In this document: one piece after another, positions 15,876-25,257 of the stretch
How positions within the stretch are numbered: the first letter of the stretch is position 1
How the letters are laid out: every line of letters starts with the position of its first letter
NCBI GenBank assembly: GCA_037482215.1
Contig: CP148074.1
Span: 2,852,001 to 2,916,000 of the forward strand
Length of the DNA stretch: 64,000 bases
Source: Pseudomonas mendocina
GTDB taxonomy: Bacteria; Pseudomonadota; Gammaproteobacteria; Pseudomonadales; Pseudomonadaceae
Direction: 5' to 3'
The notes under the pieces: generated by a model
Databases searched by the model: none
What the model was told of the DNA's origin: nothing
What the model saw: the letters and a program-made list of their open reading frames with translations, nothing else
Translations under genes and position numbers: made by a program

Positions 15876-15901
15876 CAGGCGAAACCCACGGGGTTTCGCC
15901 T
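15876..15901 (-). terminator. bamC terminator, upstream of purC
   Basis: On the minus strand AGGCGAAACCC-CGTG-GGTTTCGCCT is followed by GTTTTGTTT. It ends only 30 bp before the purC start, so purC either has a very short leader of its own or depends on read-through. Confidence 0.8.
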
Positions 15902-15932
15902 ATTGGTCTTGCGTTCAGCTCAGCAGTTGCTG

Positions 15933-17051
15933 TTAGCCAAGGTTGTTCTGGATAAGGTCCAGAACACGGCGGGCAACATCTGCCGGAGCGACTGTGTTGA
16001 TGTCTTTTTCAACCGAGACCTGCACGCTGTCGCCAGCTGGCGTCAAGCGTACTTGGAAGCGTTCGGCACGTGCCTCCTGTTCTTCCTTGCTCGGTTCGCT
16101 GCCAAACAGTTTGCCGAAGAATCCCGGCTCCTCTTTAGCTTTACTGGCGGACTCTGCCAGGTTGATGTAGTAAACGCCCAGGCTACGGTTCATGTCGTCG
16201 ATGCGAACGTCCGCCATTTCCAGCGAACGACCAACACCCGACCATGCACGGTCAAAGTCCGAGCTCAGGCTTAGAACCGGGTTACCGTTGCCATCCTCAG
16301 ACAGGGATACTCGGTTGGGTGCGTCAAAATCGCGAGCCGCCAACAAGGACACAGAACCGCCCTGCTCCGCACTGCGGGCCAGGCTTACCAGCATTTCGTC
16401 CAGCAAAGCGGAATCCAGGCTTGGATTACTGCTACGGGTGGTGAAGGCTACATCAGCAGTGCTGCCAGCTGGTCGCTCAGCGCTAACGACGAAAATCTCG
16501 CTCGTATTGCGTTGCACGCCCGGCTCGATACGCACCCGAACGCGGGTTTCAGCATCTGGAGAAACATCACTAACACGGCTGCTCAGGCGACGCGCCATTG
16601 AGCCTGACAAGGCATCGAAACGCTCCCAAGTGGTGACAAACTCACCTGTCTGCGGGCGTTCTTCGGCGATACGGAAGCCATTATCAGTGAAAAACTGTAC
16701 AGCAACCGGCCAGACTTCGGCGGGTACGCGCTGTGCCACGACCCAGCGCGAGTCACCACTCTTCTGCAAACTGAATTCGCTGGCTTGTCCGGTAGAGGAC
16801 AGCGGCTGAGGACGAGGCACATCAAACTCACCTGTCTCAGTTGCCGTGGCAATCTGCTCAGGCACAGGCAGCAGCGGGTCAAGGCGCTTGGCCTCTACGT
16901 TTGCCGGAAGCTGCATGGGGGCAGTCTGGCGGGCTTCGCGGTAGTCACTGCCACGATCGCGGAAGTAGCCGTTTTCGCCGTAAATCCAACCGCAGCCACT
17001 GGTGCTGGCAATGATCAAAGCAAGCGCTGAGAGTCCGGTGAGTCGCTTCAT
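15933..17051 (-). CDS. bamC: Outer membrane protein assembly factor BamC
   Basis: A 372-residue lipoprotein (formerly NlpB). The start [20 protein letters not shown] gives a lipobox ending in Cys20. Two helix-grip domains follow: about 90-210 ([23 protein letters not shown]) and about 230-372, which ends [18 protein letters not shown]. It is a peripheral subunit of the BAM complex that inserts beta-barrel proteins in the outer membrane. It lies directly downstream of dapA with a 17-bp gap, the arrangement conserved in gamma-proteobacteria. I trimmed a longer in-frame extension because the signal peptide fixes the start. Confidence 0.93.
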   Translation of the reverse strand: MKRLTGLSALALIIASTSGCGWIYGENGYFRDRGSDYREARQTAPMQLPANVEAKRLDPLLPVPEQIATATETGEFDVPRPQPLSSTGQASEFSLQKSGDSRWVVAQRVPAEVWPVAVQFFTDNGFRIAEERPQTGEFVTTWERFDALSGSMARRLSSRVSDVSPDAETRVRVRIEPGVQRNTSEIFVVSAERPAGSTADVAFTTRSSNPSLDSALLDEMLVSLARSAEQGGSVSLLAARDFDAPNRVSLSEDGNGNPVLSLSSDFDRAWSGVGRSLEMADVRIDDMNRSLGVYYINLAESASKAKEEPGFFGKLFGSEPSKEEQEARAERFQVRLTPAGDSVQVSVEKDINTVAPADVARRVLDLIQNNLG

Positions 17052-17068
17052 GCGTAGTTGTTCCTCAA

Positions 17069-17947
17069 TTATGCCAATACGCCGGACTGGCGCAGAGCCT
17101 GCCGCAGCGGTTCGTGACAACGCGGGCTGAGCCAGGTCAGCGGCAAACGGATACCGTCGGAGATCAAGCCCATTTCGTGCATGGCCCACTTGACCGGGAT
17201 CGGGTTGGCTTCAGTGAAGAGCGCCTTGTGCAGCGGCATCAGACGATCATTCATGGCACGGGCGATGGCAGCCTCGCCACGCATGGCTGCAGCACACATA
17301 TCAGCCATCGCACGCGGAACGACGTTGGCCGTCACGGAGATATTACCTTTACCGCCCAGCAGCATCAGCTCAACAGCCGTTGGGTCATCACCGGAGTACA
17401 AAAGGAAGTCACTGCTAACGCGGTCGAGGATTTCCTGAGCACGCCGCAGGTCGCCAGTGGCTTCTTTAATGCCGATGATGTTGTCGATCTTCGACAGACG
17501 CTCAACGGTCTCAGGAAGCATGTCGCACACCGTACGGCCCGGTACGTTGTAAAGAATCTGAGGAATGGCTACCGACTCGGCAATATGACGGAAGTGCAGA
17601 TAAAGACCTTCCTGAGTCGGCTTGTTGTAATACGGAGTCACCAGCAGGCAGGCATCGGCCCCTACCTCTTTGGCTGCACGAGTCAGTTCAACTGACTCAC
17701 GCGTGGAGTTACCACCCGTACCTGCAATAACCGGAATGCGACCGGCCACTTGATCTACAACGCGACGGATGACTTCAACGTGCTCGGCAACATCAAGTGT
17801 TGCGGACTCACCAGTAGTACCGACCGCGACAATGGCATTGGTGCCTTCTTGCAGATGGAAATCCACCAGTTTGCTCAGAGCAGCCCAGTCGAGCTCCCCT
17901 TGTGCATCCATGGGTGTAACCAGCGCCACCATACTACCCGCAATCAT
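17069..17947 (-). CDS. dapA: 4-hydroxy-tetrahydrodipicolinate synthase
   Basis: A 292-residue TIM-barrel aldolase that condenses pyruvate with aspartate semialdehyde, the first committed step to lysine and diaminopimelate. The GTTGES motif, Tyr in TPYYNKPTQ and Schiff-base Lys in GIKEATGD are all present. I chose ATG 17947 ([13 protein letters not shown]), which matches the family N-terminus exactly; the longer reading adds 16 unrelated residues. It is the first gene of the dapA-bamC unit and diverges from gcvR. Confidence 0.96.
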   Translation of the reverse strand: MIAGSMVALVTPMDAQGELDWAALSKLVDFHLQEGTNAIVAVGTTGESATLDVAEHVEVIRRVVDQVAGRIPVIAGTGGNSTRESVELTRAAKEVGADACLLVTPYYNKPTQEGLYLHFRHIAESVAIPQILYNVPGRTVCDMLPETVERLSKIDNIIGIKEATGDLRRAQEILDRVSSDFLLYSGDDPTAVELMLLGGKGNISVTANVVPRAMADMCAAAMRGEAAIARAMNDRLMPLHKALFTEANPIPVKWAMHEMGLISDGIRLPLTWLSPRCHEPLRQALRQSGVLA

Positions 17948-18164
17948 GCAACCGCTCCTGCCGAAAAAAGAGAGCCGTAATGGTACTGGTGCCATGTGCC
18001 TTGCACAAGCAGACTAGGGTGGCGCGTATGTAATCTTTGATGTTATGGGAACATCACCCGTTCAGTCTCCAGAGCATTCCCCTATGCAGAGGTTTTCGCT
18101 ACCCTTTCGCCTTTGCCCGCTGCTTTTTACAGAAGCCGGCTGTTTATCGGTTTAGGAAGGCTGA

Positions 18165-18722
18165 ATGTCCACCCCTCAAGTTCGCGAACAATTTCTGCTT
18201 ATTAGTGCCATGGGCGCCAATGCCATGGAGCTGACCAACGTGCTGTGCCGGGCCAGCAATGAGAATCGTTGCGCCGTGATCAGCACACGTCTGAGCCGCC
18301 ACGGTGAATACAGCGCGCTGGTTCTGCAGATTTCTGGCAGCTGGGACGCCTTGGCCAGGCTGGAGTCGGGCTTGCCAGCGCTGGCGAAAAAGCACGAGTT
18401 TTCCATCAACGTGGTACGCAGCTCGGCGTCAGAAAGCCGCCCGCAGGCACTGCCATACGTGGCTTATGTCAGCGCAGCCTACCGCCCCGACATTCTCAAT
18501 GAGCTTTGCCAGTTCTTCCTCGACCACCGCGTTGAGCTGGAAAACCTCACCTGTGACACCTACACCGCGCCCCAGACAGGCGGCACCATGCTTAATGCAA
18601 CGCTGACTGTGACGCTGCCCGCGGGAACACAGATCAGTTGGCTGCGTGATCAGTTCCTCGACTTTGCTGATGCACTGAACCTGGATGCCCTGATCGAACC
18701 TTGGCGCCCGCAAACCCCTTAA
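18165..18722 (+). CDS. gcvR: Glycine cleavage system regulator-like, double ACT domain protein
   Basis: A 185-residue protein of the GcvR family with two ACT-like domains: about 8-85 (QFLLISAMGANAMELTNVLCRASNENRCAV) and about 95-175 (YVAYVSAAYRPDILNELCQFFLDHRVELENL). In E. coli GcvR binds glycine and antagonises GcvA. Here it lies between dapA and bcp, the standard Pseudomonas position, and stops 9 bp before bcp. No DNA-binding domain is present. Whether it controls glycine cleavage in this organism is not shown by the sequence. Confidence 0.85.
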   Translation: MSTPQVREQFLLISAMGANAMELTNVLCRASNENRCAVISTRLSRHGEYSALVLQISGSWDALARLESGLPALAKKHEFSINVVRSSASESRPQALPYVAYVSAAYRPDILNELCQFFLDHRVELENLTCDTYTAPQTGGTMLNATLTVTLPAGTQISWLRDQFLDFADALNLDALIEPWRPQTP

Positions 18723-18731
18723 GGAAGACTT

Positions 18732-19205
18732 ATGACCGTTGCACTCAATGCCCCAGTGGCCGATTTCACCGCTCAAGCAACCAGCGGCCAGCAGGTCCAA
18801 CTGTCGGCCCTGAAAGGCAAGCAGGTAGTGATTTATTTCTACCCAAAGGACGCCACGCCCGGTTGCACCACTGAAGGCCAAGGCTTCCGTGACCTACATG
18901 GCGATTTCGAGGCTGCCAACACTGTTATTTTCGGCGTCTCAATGGACGACCTTAAAAAGCACGAGAGCTTCAAGTGCAAACAAGAATTCCCGTTCGAGCT
19001 GATCAGCGACCCTGAGCATGCACTGTGCGATCAGTTCGGCGTGTATCAGCTGAAGAAGAATTACGGCAAAGAGTACATGGGCATCGTCCGTAGTACTTTC
19101 CTGATCGACGCTGAGGGCGTGTTGCGTCAGGAATGGCGCAATGTGCGGGTGGCAGGCCACGTTGAGGCTGTTTTGAACGCGGCACAAGCGCTGCATAACG
19201 CCTGA
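18732..19205 (+). CDS. bcp: Thioredoxin-dependent thiol peroxidase (Bcp/PrxQ)
   Basis: A 157-residue peroxiredoxin of the PrxQ class. Peroxidatic Cys45 lies in YPKDATPGCTTEGQGF. The resolving Cys50 of E. coli Bcp is Gln here. Remaining cysteines are Cys82 (KCKQEF) and Cys99 (HALCDQF), either of which could resolve, or the enzyme may work as a 1-Cys type with thioredoxin. It reduces H2O2 and organic peroxides in the cytoplasm. It follows gcvR closely and is probably co-transcribed with it. Confidence 0.94.
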   Translation: MTVALNAPVADFTAQATSGQQVQLSALKGKQVVIYFYPKDATPGCTTEGQGFRDLHGDFEAANTVIFGVSMDDLKKHESFKCKQEFPFELISDPEHALCDQFGVYQLKKNYGKEYMGIVRSTFLIDAEGVLRQEWRNVRVAGHVEAVLNAAQALHNA

Positions 19206-19235
19206 ATGCTTGTGGGCCGGTCAGTCGATCGGCCC

Positions 19236-19487
19236 TCAGCCCTTGCGTAACCAATATTTGTAAATTTCCCCCTCAACCTCTTCACGCAGCAGCTGATGCC
19301 CCGCCATCGAGGCAAAAGCGCGAAAGTCACGCTGCGACCCAGAATCCGTAGCGTACACACGCAGCACAGCGCCTCCAGCCAGACGATTTAACTCCAGCTT
19401 GGCTTTTAATAGCGGTAACGGACAACTCAAACCGCACGTATCCAGATGAATATCGTACGTATCAGCGTCCCATTTTTTATCAGTCAT
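19236..19487 (-). CDS. TusA-family sulfur carrier protein (PA1006-like)
   Basis: An 83-residue TusA/SirA-family protein. The persulfide-carrying Cys22 is in CGLSCPLPLLKAK, the family CPxP motif. It stands divergent to bepA and convergent with bcp, the same place as P. aeruginosa PA1006. That protein is known to carry a persulfide and to be needed for molybdenum-enzyme activity. It is not obviously the tRNA-thiolation TusA. The coding start at 19487 lies 107 bp from the bepA start, so the two promoters share this short space. Confidence 0.88.
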   Translation of the reverse strand: MTDKKWDADTYDIHLDTCGLSCPLPLLKAKLELNRLAGGAVLRVYATDSGSQRDFRAFASMAGHQLLREEVEGEIYKYWLRKG

Positions 19488-19594
19488 TGAAGATCTCCAG
19501 AATGCAGCTAGGATACCTAAGCCTGTCTAACTCTGGCCAGCAGAGCCCTGACAGGGCTACAGTTAGTTCCTTTGTTCTGCGACGAGCTTCGTGC

Positions 19595-21028
19595 ATGAAT
19601 TTTTTCCGCCCCACCCTGCTCGCACTGAGTTGCCTGATTGCGTTACCCGCCATCGGCAATGATCTTCCCTCCCTTGGCGATGCTAGTTCAGCCATTGTTT
19701 CCCATCAGCAGGAATACCAGCTGGGAAGAGCCTGGTTGAGCTTGGTACGGGGACAAGTGAGTCAGCTAGACGATCCTCAACTGAAGGACTTTGTGGAAAG
19801 CAGCGTTTATCGCCTGAGCGAAACCAGCCAGCTGCAGGACCGTCGCCTGGAGTTTGTCCTGCTGAATAGCCCGCAAATCAACGCCTTTGCTGCACCTGGT
19901 GGGATTGTCGGGGTTAACGGCGGCCTCTTTCTTTACGCCCAAACTGAAGCCGAATACGCCTCGGTAATGGCCCACGAACTGGCTCACCTGTCGCAACGCC
20001 ACTTTGCCCGCGGCCTTGAAGCCCAGCAGCGCATGCAGATTCCAGTCATGGCCGGCATGCTCGCGGGCATCATCGCTGCGGCAGCAGGCGCAGGCGATGC
20101 TGGTATCGCGGCTATTGCTTCTACCCAGGCCGCAGCCATACAGGAACAACGCCGTTTCTCAAGACAGAACGAGCAAGAAGCTGACCGCATCGGCCTAGTT
20201 AATCTGGAAAAAGCAGGCTTTGACCCTAAAGCCATGCCCAGCATGTTCGAACGCCTGATGCGTCAGTATCGCTATGACCGCATGCCACCTGAGTTCTTAC
20301 TGACTCACCCGGTCTCCGAGTCGCGGATTGCCGACACCCGCAACCGTGCAGAGCAATATAAAGGTGAAGGCATCACAGACAGCCTGCGCTACCAACTGAT
20401 GCGGGCCCGGGTGCAACTGACCTACGAAGAAACCCCCGGCGTAGCGATCAAGCGTTTCCGCAGCATGCTTGACGAAAACCCAGGTATTGATGCTGCACGC
20501 TACGGCCTGGCAATCGCTCAAATTAAAGGTGGCCAACATCGACAGGCGCAAGAAACCCTACAGCCACTGCTCAAGAAAGCCCCTAATGACATCAGCTATA
20601 ACTTGGCTATGGTTGATATCGAGATGGCCAGTAACAACCTCGGGGCCGCCAGCTCAAGGCTGGAACGCCTGCTTGTTTTGTTCCCCAGCAACTACCCTCT
20701 CAACCAAGCCAAGATTAACCTACTGATCAAACAAGGGCGCATTCAAGACGCTGAGCGTGAACTTGACGCATTGCTCAAACGTCGCAGTAAAGACCCAGAC
20801 ATCTGGTACCAAATGGCTGAGGTTCGTGGCCTCAAAGGCGACACAATCGGCTTGCATCAAGCTCGCGCTGAGTTCTTTGCATTAGTCGGTGACTATGATC
20901 AAGCACTTGAGCAGCTGGGCTTTGCCAAACGGCGCGCCAGCAATAACTTCCAGCAGGCCTCACGCATAGACGCACGCGAAAGAGAGCTGATCGAAGAGAA
21001 GCGCATGATTGAGCAGATGATGCGCTGA
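19595..21028 (+). CDS. bepA: Periplasmic M48 metalloprotease/chaperone BepA-like
   Basis: A 477-residue protein starting MNFFRPTLLALSCLIALPAIG, a signal peptide. The M48 domain has the zinc motif HELAHLSQRH and the downstream zinc ligand Glu in RQNEQEADRIG. The C-terminal half (about 300-470) is made of TPR helices (LQPLLKKAPNDISYNLAMVDIEMASNN). BepA degrades stalled LptD and assists outer-membrane assembly. I chose ATG 19595 because the longer frame has no signal peptide. A terminator follows directly. Confidence 0.92.
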   Translation: MNFFRPTLLALSCLIALPAIGNDLPSLGDASSAIVSHQQEYQLGRAWLSLVRGQVSQLDDPQLKDFVESSVYRLSETSQLQDRRLEFVLLNSPQINAFAAPGGIVGVNGGLFLYAQTEAEYASVMAHELAHLSQRHFARGLEAQQRMQIPVMAGMLAGIIAAAAGAGDAGIAAIASTQAAAIQEQRRFSRQNEQEADRIGLVNLEKAGFDPKAMPSMFERLMRQYRYDRMPPEFLLTHPVSESRIADTRNRAEQYKGEGITDSLRYQLMRARVQLTYEETPGVAIKRFRSMLDENPGIDAARYGLAIAQIKGGQHRQAQETLQPLLKKAPNDISYNLAMVDIEMASNNLGAASSRLERLLVLFPSNYPLNQAKINLLIKQGRIQDAERELDALLKRRSKDPDIWYQMAEVRGLKGDTIGLHQARAEFFALVGDYDQALEQLGFAKRRASNNFQQASRIDARERELIEEKRMIEQMMR

Positions 21029-21029
21029 T

Positions 21030-21063
21030 AAAAAAATCCCCGCCTGTGAGCGGGGATTTTAAT
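21030..21063. terminator. Bidirectional terminator between bepA and nadA
   Basis: AATCCCCGC-CTGTGA-GCGGGGATT is flanked by A-run and T-run, so it can end both converging transcripts. Confidence 0.85.
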
Positions 21064-21074
21064 TTCGATATCAA

Positions 21075-22133
21075 TCAGGCGTTGCCCGTTACCTTCATAC
21101 GTGCAGCCTGGGTGAAATCCAGCATGCGTTTGAGCGGCTTGATCGCCTTAGGAATCAGCGCCGGATCAACAAAAATTTCGTTGCTACCTTCACGCAGACT
21201 GCTGAGCGTGCGCTCCAGCGTGTTCATGGCCATCCACGGGCAGTGGGCACAGCTACGGCAAGCCGCCCCATTACCAGCAGTCGGTGCTTCAACGAATGTT
21301 TTATCCGGACACAACTGCTGCATCTTGTAGAAGATGCCGCGATCAGTGGCCACGATGAAGGTTTTGTTAGGCATACGCTGAGCAGCAGCAATCAACTGGC
21401 TGGTAGAGCCAACCGCATCAGCCAGTTCGATAACCGATTCCGGGGACTCCGGATGCACCAGAATCGCAGCGTCAGGGTACAGGGCCTTCATATCGGCCAG
21501 TTGCTTGGATTTGAACTCTTCGTGAACGATGCAAGCACCGTCCCAAAGCAGCATGTCTGCGCCTGTTTTGTTGTTGATGTATCGACCTAAGTGCTGATCC
21601 GGCGCCCAAATGATGCTTTCACCGTTGTCGATCAGATGCTCAACGATTTCAACGGCACAACTGGAGGTCACGACCCAATCCGCACGAGCTTTCACCGCCG
21701 CAGATGTGTTGGCATACACCACCACGGTACGTTCTGGGTGCTGATCACAAAAAGCCGAGAATTCATCAACCGGACAACCGAGATCCAGCGAGCAGGTCGA
21801 CTCAAGGGTTGGCATTAGCACGCGCTTTTCAGGGTTGAGGATCTTGGCCGTCTCCCCCATAAACTTAACGCCAGCCACCACAACCGTTTGCGCCGGGTGC
21901 GTGGTGCCAAAGCGAGCCATCTCCAGCGAGTCCGCAACACAGCCACCGGTTTCTTCAGCCAATGCCTGCAAAACAGGATCACAGTAATAGTGGGCAACAA
22001 GTACCGCGTTCTGCTTCTTCAGCTCGGCGGCAATCTCGGCTCGATAAAAAGCCTCTTCTTCAGCAGTCAGCGGCTTAGGTTGCTTGGCGTCAAGGTGAGC
22101 TTGAACCAGCAGGCGTTCGGAAATCTGAGTCAT
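21075..22133 (-). CDS. nadA: Quinolinate synthase A
   Basis: A 352-residue [4Fe-4S] enzyme that condenses iminoaspartate with dihydroxyacetone phosphate to quinolinate for NAD synthesis. The cluster cysteines can be placed in [15 protein letters not shown] and the C-terminal [10 protein letters not shown] group. [15 protein letters not shown] and [10 protein letters not shown] are typical of the triplicated fold. I chose ATG 22133 ([18 protein letters not shown]), the family N-terminus. Its promoter region contains the tRNA-Lys terminator. Confidence 0.96.
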   Translation of the reverse strand: MTQISERLLVQAHLDAKQPKPLTAEEEAFYRAEIAAELKKQNAVLVAHYYCDPVLQALAEETGGCVADSLEMARFGTTHPAQTVVVAGVKFMGETAKILNPEKRVLMPTLESTCSLDLGCPVDEFSAFCDQHPERTVVVYANTSAAVKARADWVVTSSCAVEIVEHLIDNGESIIWAPDQHLGRYINNKTGADMLLWDGACIVHEEFKSKQLADMKALYPDAAILVHPESPESVIELADAVGSTSQLIAAAQRMPNKTFIVATDRGIFYKMQQLCPDKTFVEAPTAGNGAACRSCAHCPWMAMNTLERTLSSLREGSNEIFVDPALIPKAIKPLKRMLDFTQAARMKVTGNA

Positions 22134-22249
22134 CTCATCAGGCCCTGTAGAGGTCTTATCAGGCGAAACATCAGTATACCCGTCAACAGCTATGCGCAGT
22201 GGCCGACAAGCAGAAAGCCCTGCACGATGATCGGGCAAAAACAGCAGGT

Positions 22250-22291
22250 AAAAAAAAACCTGAAAATTCCGTAATTAGAACTTTCAGGTTT
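22250..22291 (-). terminator. Terminator after tRNA-Lys
   Basis: On the minus strand AACCTGAAA...TTTCAGGTT is followed by a run of T residues (the A-run at 22250-22258 on the plus strand). Confidence 0.8.
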
Positions 22292-22316
22292 CTTGACCTT
22301 CATAAGAAGGAAAATA

Positions 22317-22392
22317 TGGTGGGTCGTGTAGGACTCGAACCTACGACCAATTGGTTAAAAGCCAACTGCTCTACCAACTGAGCTAACGACCC
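22317..22392 (-). tRNA. tRNA-Lys(TTT)
   Basis: A 76-nt tRNA with an encoded CCA. Acceptor GGGTCGT/ACGACCC, D-arm AGCTCAGTTGGTAGAGC, anticodon arm TTGGCTTTTAACCAA with anticodon TTT, T-arm GTAGGTTCGAATCCTAC. It lies between queC and nadA. In P. aeruginosa the tRNA-Lys at this place is the integration target of large genomic islands; here nothing is inserted. Confidence 0.96.
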
Positions 22393-22452
22393 TTGGCGTG
22401 GCGCGTATAATACTGATTTAATTAGTAAATTCAACACTTAATTAATTTTTTT

Positions 22453-23127
22453 TCACGCATAAAGGGTGGGATCTTTCACACCAGCATTGGCGAAACCGGC
22501 CGCACGCAGACGACAACTGTCACACTTACCGCAAGCCCGCCCTTCTTCGTCGGCTTGATAGCAGGAAACAGTTAGGCTGTAATCGACACCATGCTTAATG
22601 CCAGCCTGCACAATCTCAGCCTTGCTCATATTCTGTAGCGGTGCCTGAATTCTAAAGCCGTTACCCTCAACACCCGCCTTGGTTGCAAGGTTAGCCATAC
22701 GCTCGAATGCTTCTACAAACTCCGGGCGACAATCCGGATACCCGGAGTAGTCCACGGCATTCACACCAATGAAGATATCTCGTGCCTCAAGCACTTCGGC
22801 CCAGCCCAGCGCCAAAGACAAAAATACGGTATTGCGCGCCGGTACATACGTAACCGGAATCCCTTCGGTCGGGCTTTCAGGCACGTCAATGGAACTGTCA
22901 GTCAGCGCCGAACCGCCCATGCCATTCAGGTTAAGACCAATAACCTTATGCTCAACAACGCCCATCTGCCGGGCTACACGCTCAGCAGCGAGCAGCTCTG
23001 ACCGGTGTCGCTGACCATAGTCGAAGCTCATGGTGTAGCAGCTAAAGCCCTCCGCTTTAGCCAGCGCAACAACAGTGGCTGAATCCAGACCACCCGAGAG
23101 AAGAATGACTGCTTTTCTAGTACTCAT
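22453..23127 (-). CDS. queC: 7-cyano-7-deazaguanine synthase
   Basis: A 224-residue enzyme that converts 7-carboxy-7-deazaguanine to preQ0 with ATP and ammonia. The PP-loop SGGLDSAT is at about 10-17. The C-terminal zinc site [17 protein letters not shown] has four cysteines. I chose ATG 23127 ([16 protein letters not shown]), since the longer frame overlaps queE. It follows queE by 2 bp, so the two queuosine genes are translationally linked. Confidence 0.96.
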   Translation of the reverse strand: MSTRKAVILLSGGLDSATVVALAKAEGFSCYTMSFDYGQRHRSELLAAERVARQMGVVEHKVIGLNLNGMGGSALTDSSIDVPESPTEGIPVTYVPARNTVFLSLALGWAEVLEARDIFIGVNAVDYSGYPDCRPEFVEAFERMANLATKAGVEGNGFRIQAPLQNMSKAEIVQAGIKHGVDYSLTVSCYQADEEGRACGKCDSCRLRAAGFANAGVKDPTLYA

Positions 23128-23129
23128 AA

Positions 23130-23777
23130 TCAATGACCCGGCTCGTCGTTCCAGAGGATCTTGTGCAGTTGCAGTTGCAAGCGCACTGGCAAGTTGTCGG
23201 CAATAATCCACTCCGCCAATTCCCGTGCATTGACCTGATGATGACTGGGCGACATCAGCACCTCATCAACACGCTCAGCCAACTGATACTGAATCAACTT
23301 GCTGACAGCCCAGTCGTAATCTTCACGGGAGCAGATGACAAATTTCACCTGATCATTGGCCGTCAGCAGCGGGATGTTCTCGTAGCGGTTACGCCCAACC
23401 TCAGCAGAGCCCGGGGTCTTCAGATCCATAACCTTGCTGACGCGTGGATCAACTGCCGATACATCCATGGCGCCACTGGTTTCGAGCGAGACTTCGTATC
23501 CTGCATCACACAGTCGCTTAAGCAGCGGAATACAGTTGGGCTGAGCCAATGGCTCACCACCCGTCACGCAGATGTACCGCGGATTGTAACGGGCAACCTG
23601 AGCAAGGATTGCATCCAGCTCCATGATCTCACCACCACTGAATGCGTACGCAGTGTCGCAGTATTGGCAGCGTAAGGGACAGCCGGTCAGGCGAACGAAT
23701 ACCGTGGGCAAACCAGCGGTGCGCGTTTCGCCCTGCAGCGAGTAGAAAATCTCGGTTATTCGCAGGGTATCTTGCAT
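23130..23777 (-). CDS. queE: 7-carboxy-7-deazaguanine synthase
   Basis: A 215-residue radical-SAM enzyme with the QueE-type spacing: the cluster cysteines lie in [15 protein letters not shown]. It rearranges carboxy-tetrahydropterin to CDG in queuosine synthesis. YSLQGET near residues 12-18 and [10 protein letters not shown] (about 73-82) are family signatures. ATG 23777 ([17 protein letters not shown]) is preferred over an in-frame GTG 9 bp upstream. queE is first of the queE-queC pair and lies upstream of it on the minus strand. Confidence 0.95.
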   Translation of the reverse strand: MQDTLRITEIFYSLQGETRTAGLPTVFVRLTGCPLRCQYCDTAYAFSGGEIMELDAILAQVARYNPRYICVTGGEPLAQPNCIPLLKRLCDAGYEVSLETSGAMDVSAVDPRVSKVMDLKTPGSAEVGRNRYENIPLLTANDQVKFVICSREDYDWAVSKLIQYQLAERVDEVLMSPSHHQVNARELAEWIIADNLPVRLQLQLHKILWNDEPGH

Positions 23778-23852
23778 ATCAGCCACGGGCGTAACAGCTA
23801 AACAGGCTGTCCGCCTCCGTTGCGTTAAAGGGAACTTGCCATTTTAACGAAA

Positions 23853-23880
23853 AAACCCGCGCTAAGCGCGGGTTTCTCGA
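23853..23880 (-). terminator. Terminator of the tol-pal-cpoB operon
   Basis: On the minus strand AACCCGCGC-TTA-GCGCGGGTT is followed by a T-run, 13 bp after the cpoB stop. Confidence 0.85.
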
Positions 23881-23893
23881 TTTACGGCATAAA

Positions 23894-24688
23894 TTACTGC
23901 AAACGCTGCAGGTCGCGCTGAGCCAGCTGAGCAGCCGAGCTGCCCGGATACTGCGCTACAACCTGTTGCAGAATCCCTTTGGCCTTGTCGGTGTTACCCA
24001 AGCGCTGCTCAACATCTGCCAGCTTGAACAGTGAGTCAGGAACCTTTCCATGACTAGGGTAAGCTTGGCTGACACGAGCAAATGCCTGACCTGCACCTTG
24101 CAGATCACCTTTAGCTAGGGTCACCTCACCCAGCCAATACTGTGCATTGCCTGCGTATTGACTATTTGGGAATTTACGAAGAAATGCGGTGAATGCCTGG
24201 CTGGCTTTTTCAAAATCCTTCGCCTTGATCAAATCAAAAGCGGCATCATAAAAAAGCTTTTCTTTAGCCGGATCACCGGGCTCACTGCTGGCAGCCTGAG
24301 CCTGTCCCGCAACGGGGGCAGCATTGGCGTTAATCGCACCAGCAGATGAAGAATCTGTAGTTGTGGCTGCAGCACCTGCTGCCCCACTGCTCAAGCGTTT
24401 ATCAAGATCCTGATATCGCTCAAGACCTTCCTGTTTCAAACGCTGAATTTCATTTTGCTGCTCTTCCAGCATGCCACGCAACTGAGCAATCTCAGACTGC
24501 ATTTGTTCAAGCTGAGTGAACAGCATGCCCTGCGCTGAAACAGGAGCCGAAGCCCCTGCTTCAGCGTAGGTGCCGGGCGTGCCGTAACCTGACGGTGGAT
24601 AGCTGGTATCCGCTGCTGAAACCCCAGACACTGCCACAAGCGGCAGACTGAGAGCCCAAACGGTCAAAGCACGACGGCAAGTACGCAT
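23894..24688 (-). CDS. cpoB: Cell division coordinator CpoB (YbgF)
   Basis: A 264-residue periplasmic protein. The signal peptide runs to about residue 26 (LVAVSGVSAA). A trimerising coiled coil follows at about 55-100 (QMSEIAQ-like heptads, LRGMLEEQQNEIQRLKQEG), then an Ala/Ser-rich linker and TPR repeats from about 140 (KLFYDAAFDLIKAKDFEKASQAF, NAQYWLGEVTLAKGD). It coordinates Tol-driven outer-membrane constriction with PBP1B activity. It ends the Tol-Pal operon, 6 bp after pal. Confidence 0.93.
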   Translation of the reverse strand: MRTCRRALTVWALSLPLVAVSGVSAADTSYPPSGYGTPGTYAEAGASAPVSAQGMLFTQLEQMQSEIAQLRGMLEEQQNEIQRLKQEGLERYQDLDKRLSSGAAGAAATTTDSSSAGAINANAAPVAGQAQAASSEPGDPAKEKLFYDAAFDLIKAKDFEKASQAFTAFLRKFPNSQYAGNAQYWLGEVTLAKGDLQGAGQAFARVSQAYPSHGKVPDSLFKLADVEQRLGNTDKAKGILQQVVAQYPGSSAAQLAQRDLQRLQ

Positions 24689-24694
24689 ATCGAA

Positions 24695-25192
24695 TTACTT
24701 ACGCAGTTCGACGCGACGGTTTTGAGCCCAGGAGGCTTCGCCGTTGCCAGTAGCAACCGGACGCTCTTCACCGTAGGAAACCAGCTCCAGTTGAGCCGGG
24801 GATACGCCTTGCAGAACGAGGTAGCGCTGAACAGCCTTAGCACGACGCTCACCCAGAGCCATGTTGTACTCACGGGTACCGCGCTCGTCAGTGTGGCCTT
24901 CCAGAACTACGCGAGAACCGTTGGCTTGCAGGTCTTTAGCGTGTACATCCAGAGCGCGCATAGCTTCTGGCTTCAGGTCAGAGCTGTCGTACTCGAAGTA
25001 GAAAGTAGTGATAGCGCGCAGAGCAGCTTCTTCGCTCAGGCTGCCATCAACAGCGCCAGTGTTGGCACCGTAACCAGCGTTCGGGTCAACAGCACCTTCA
25101 CCCGCAGCGTCACCGCCCTTGGAAGAACAACCAACAGCAACAGCCAGTGCCAGGCTCAGTGCAGCAAACTTACCGAATTTCAGCATTTCCAT
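24695..25192 (-). CDS. pal: Peptidoglycan-associated lipoprotein Pal (OprL)
   Basis: A 165-residue lipoprotein starting [22 protein letters not shown], with lipidated Cys22. The OmpA-like domain (about 60-165) contains [11 protein letters not shown] and the peptidoglycan-binding [19 protein letters not shown] region. It anchors the outer membrane to peptidoglycan and binds TolB. It lies 65 bp after tolB, a larger gap than elsewhere in the operon, so it may have an additional promoter. Confidence 0.97.
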   Translation of the reverse strand: MEMLKFGKFAALSLALAVAVGCSSKGGDAAGEGAVDPNAGYGANTGAVDGSLSEEAALRAITTFYFEYDSSDLKPEAMRALDVHAKDLQANGSRVVLEGHTDERGTREYNMALGERRAKAVQRYLVLQGVSPAQLELVSYGEERPVATGNGEASWAQNRRVELRK

Positions 25193-25257
25193 GTGTAACT
25201 CCTAGAGAACCCCAGTGTGTCAAGCTAAGTTATTTCATTAAATCTACAACGGCCGCG

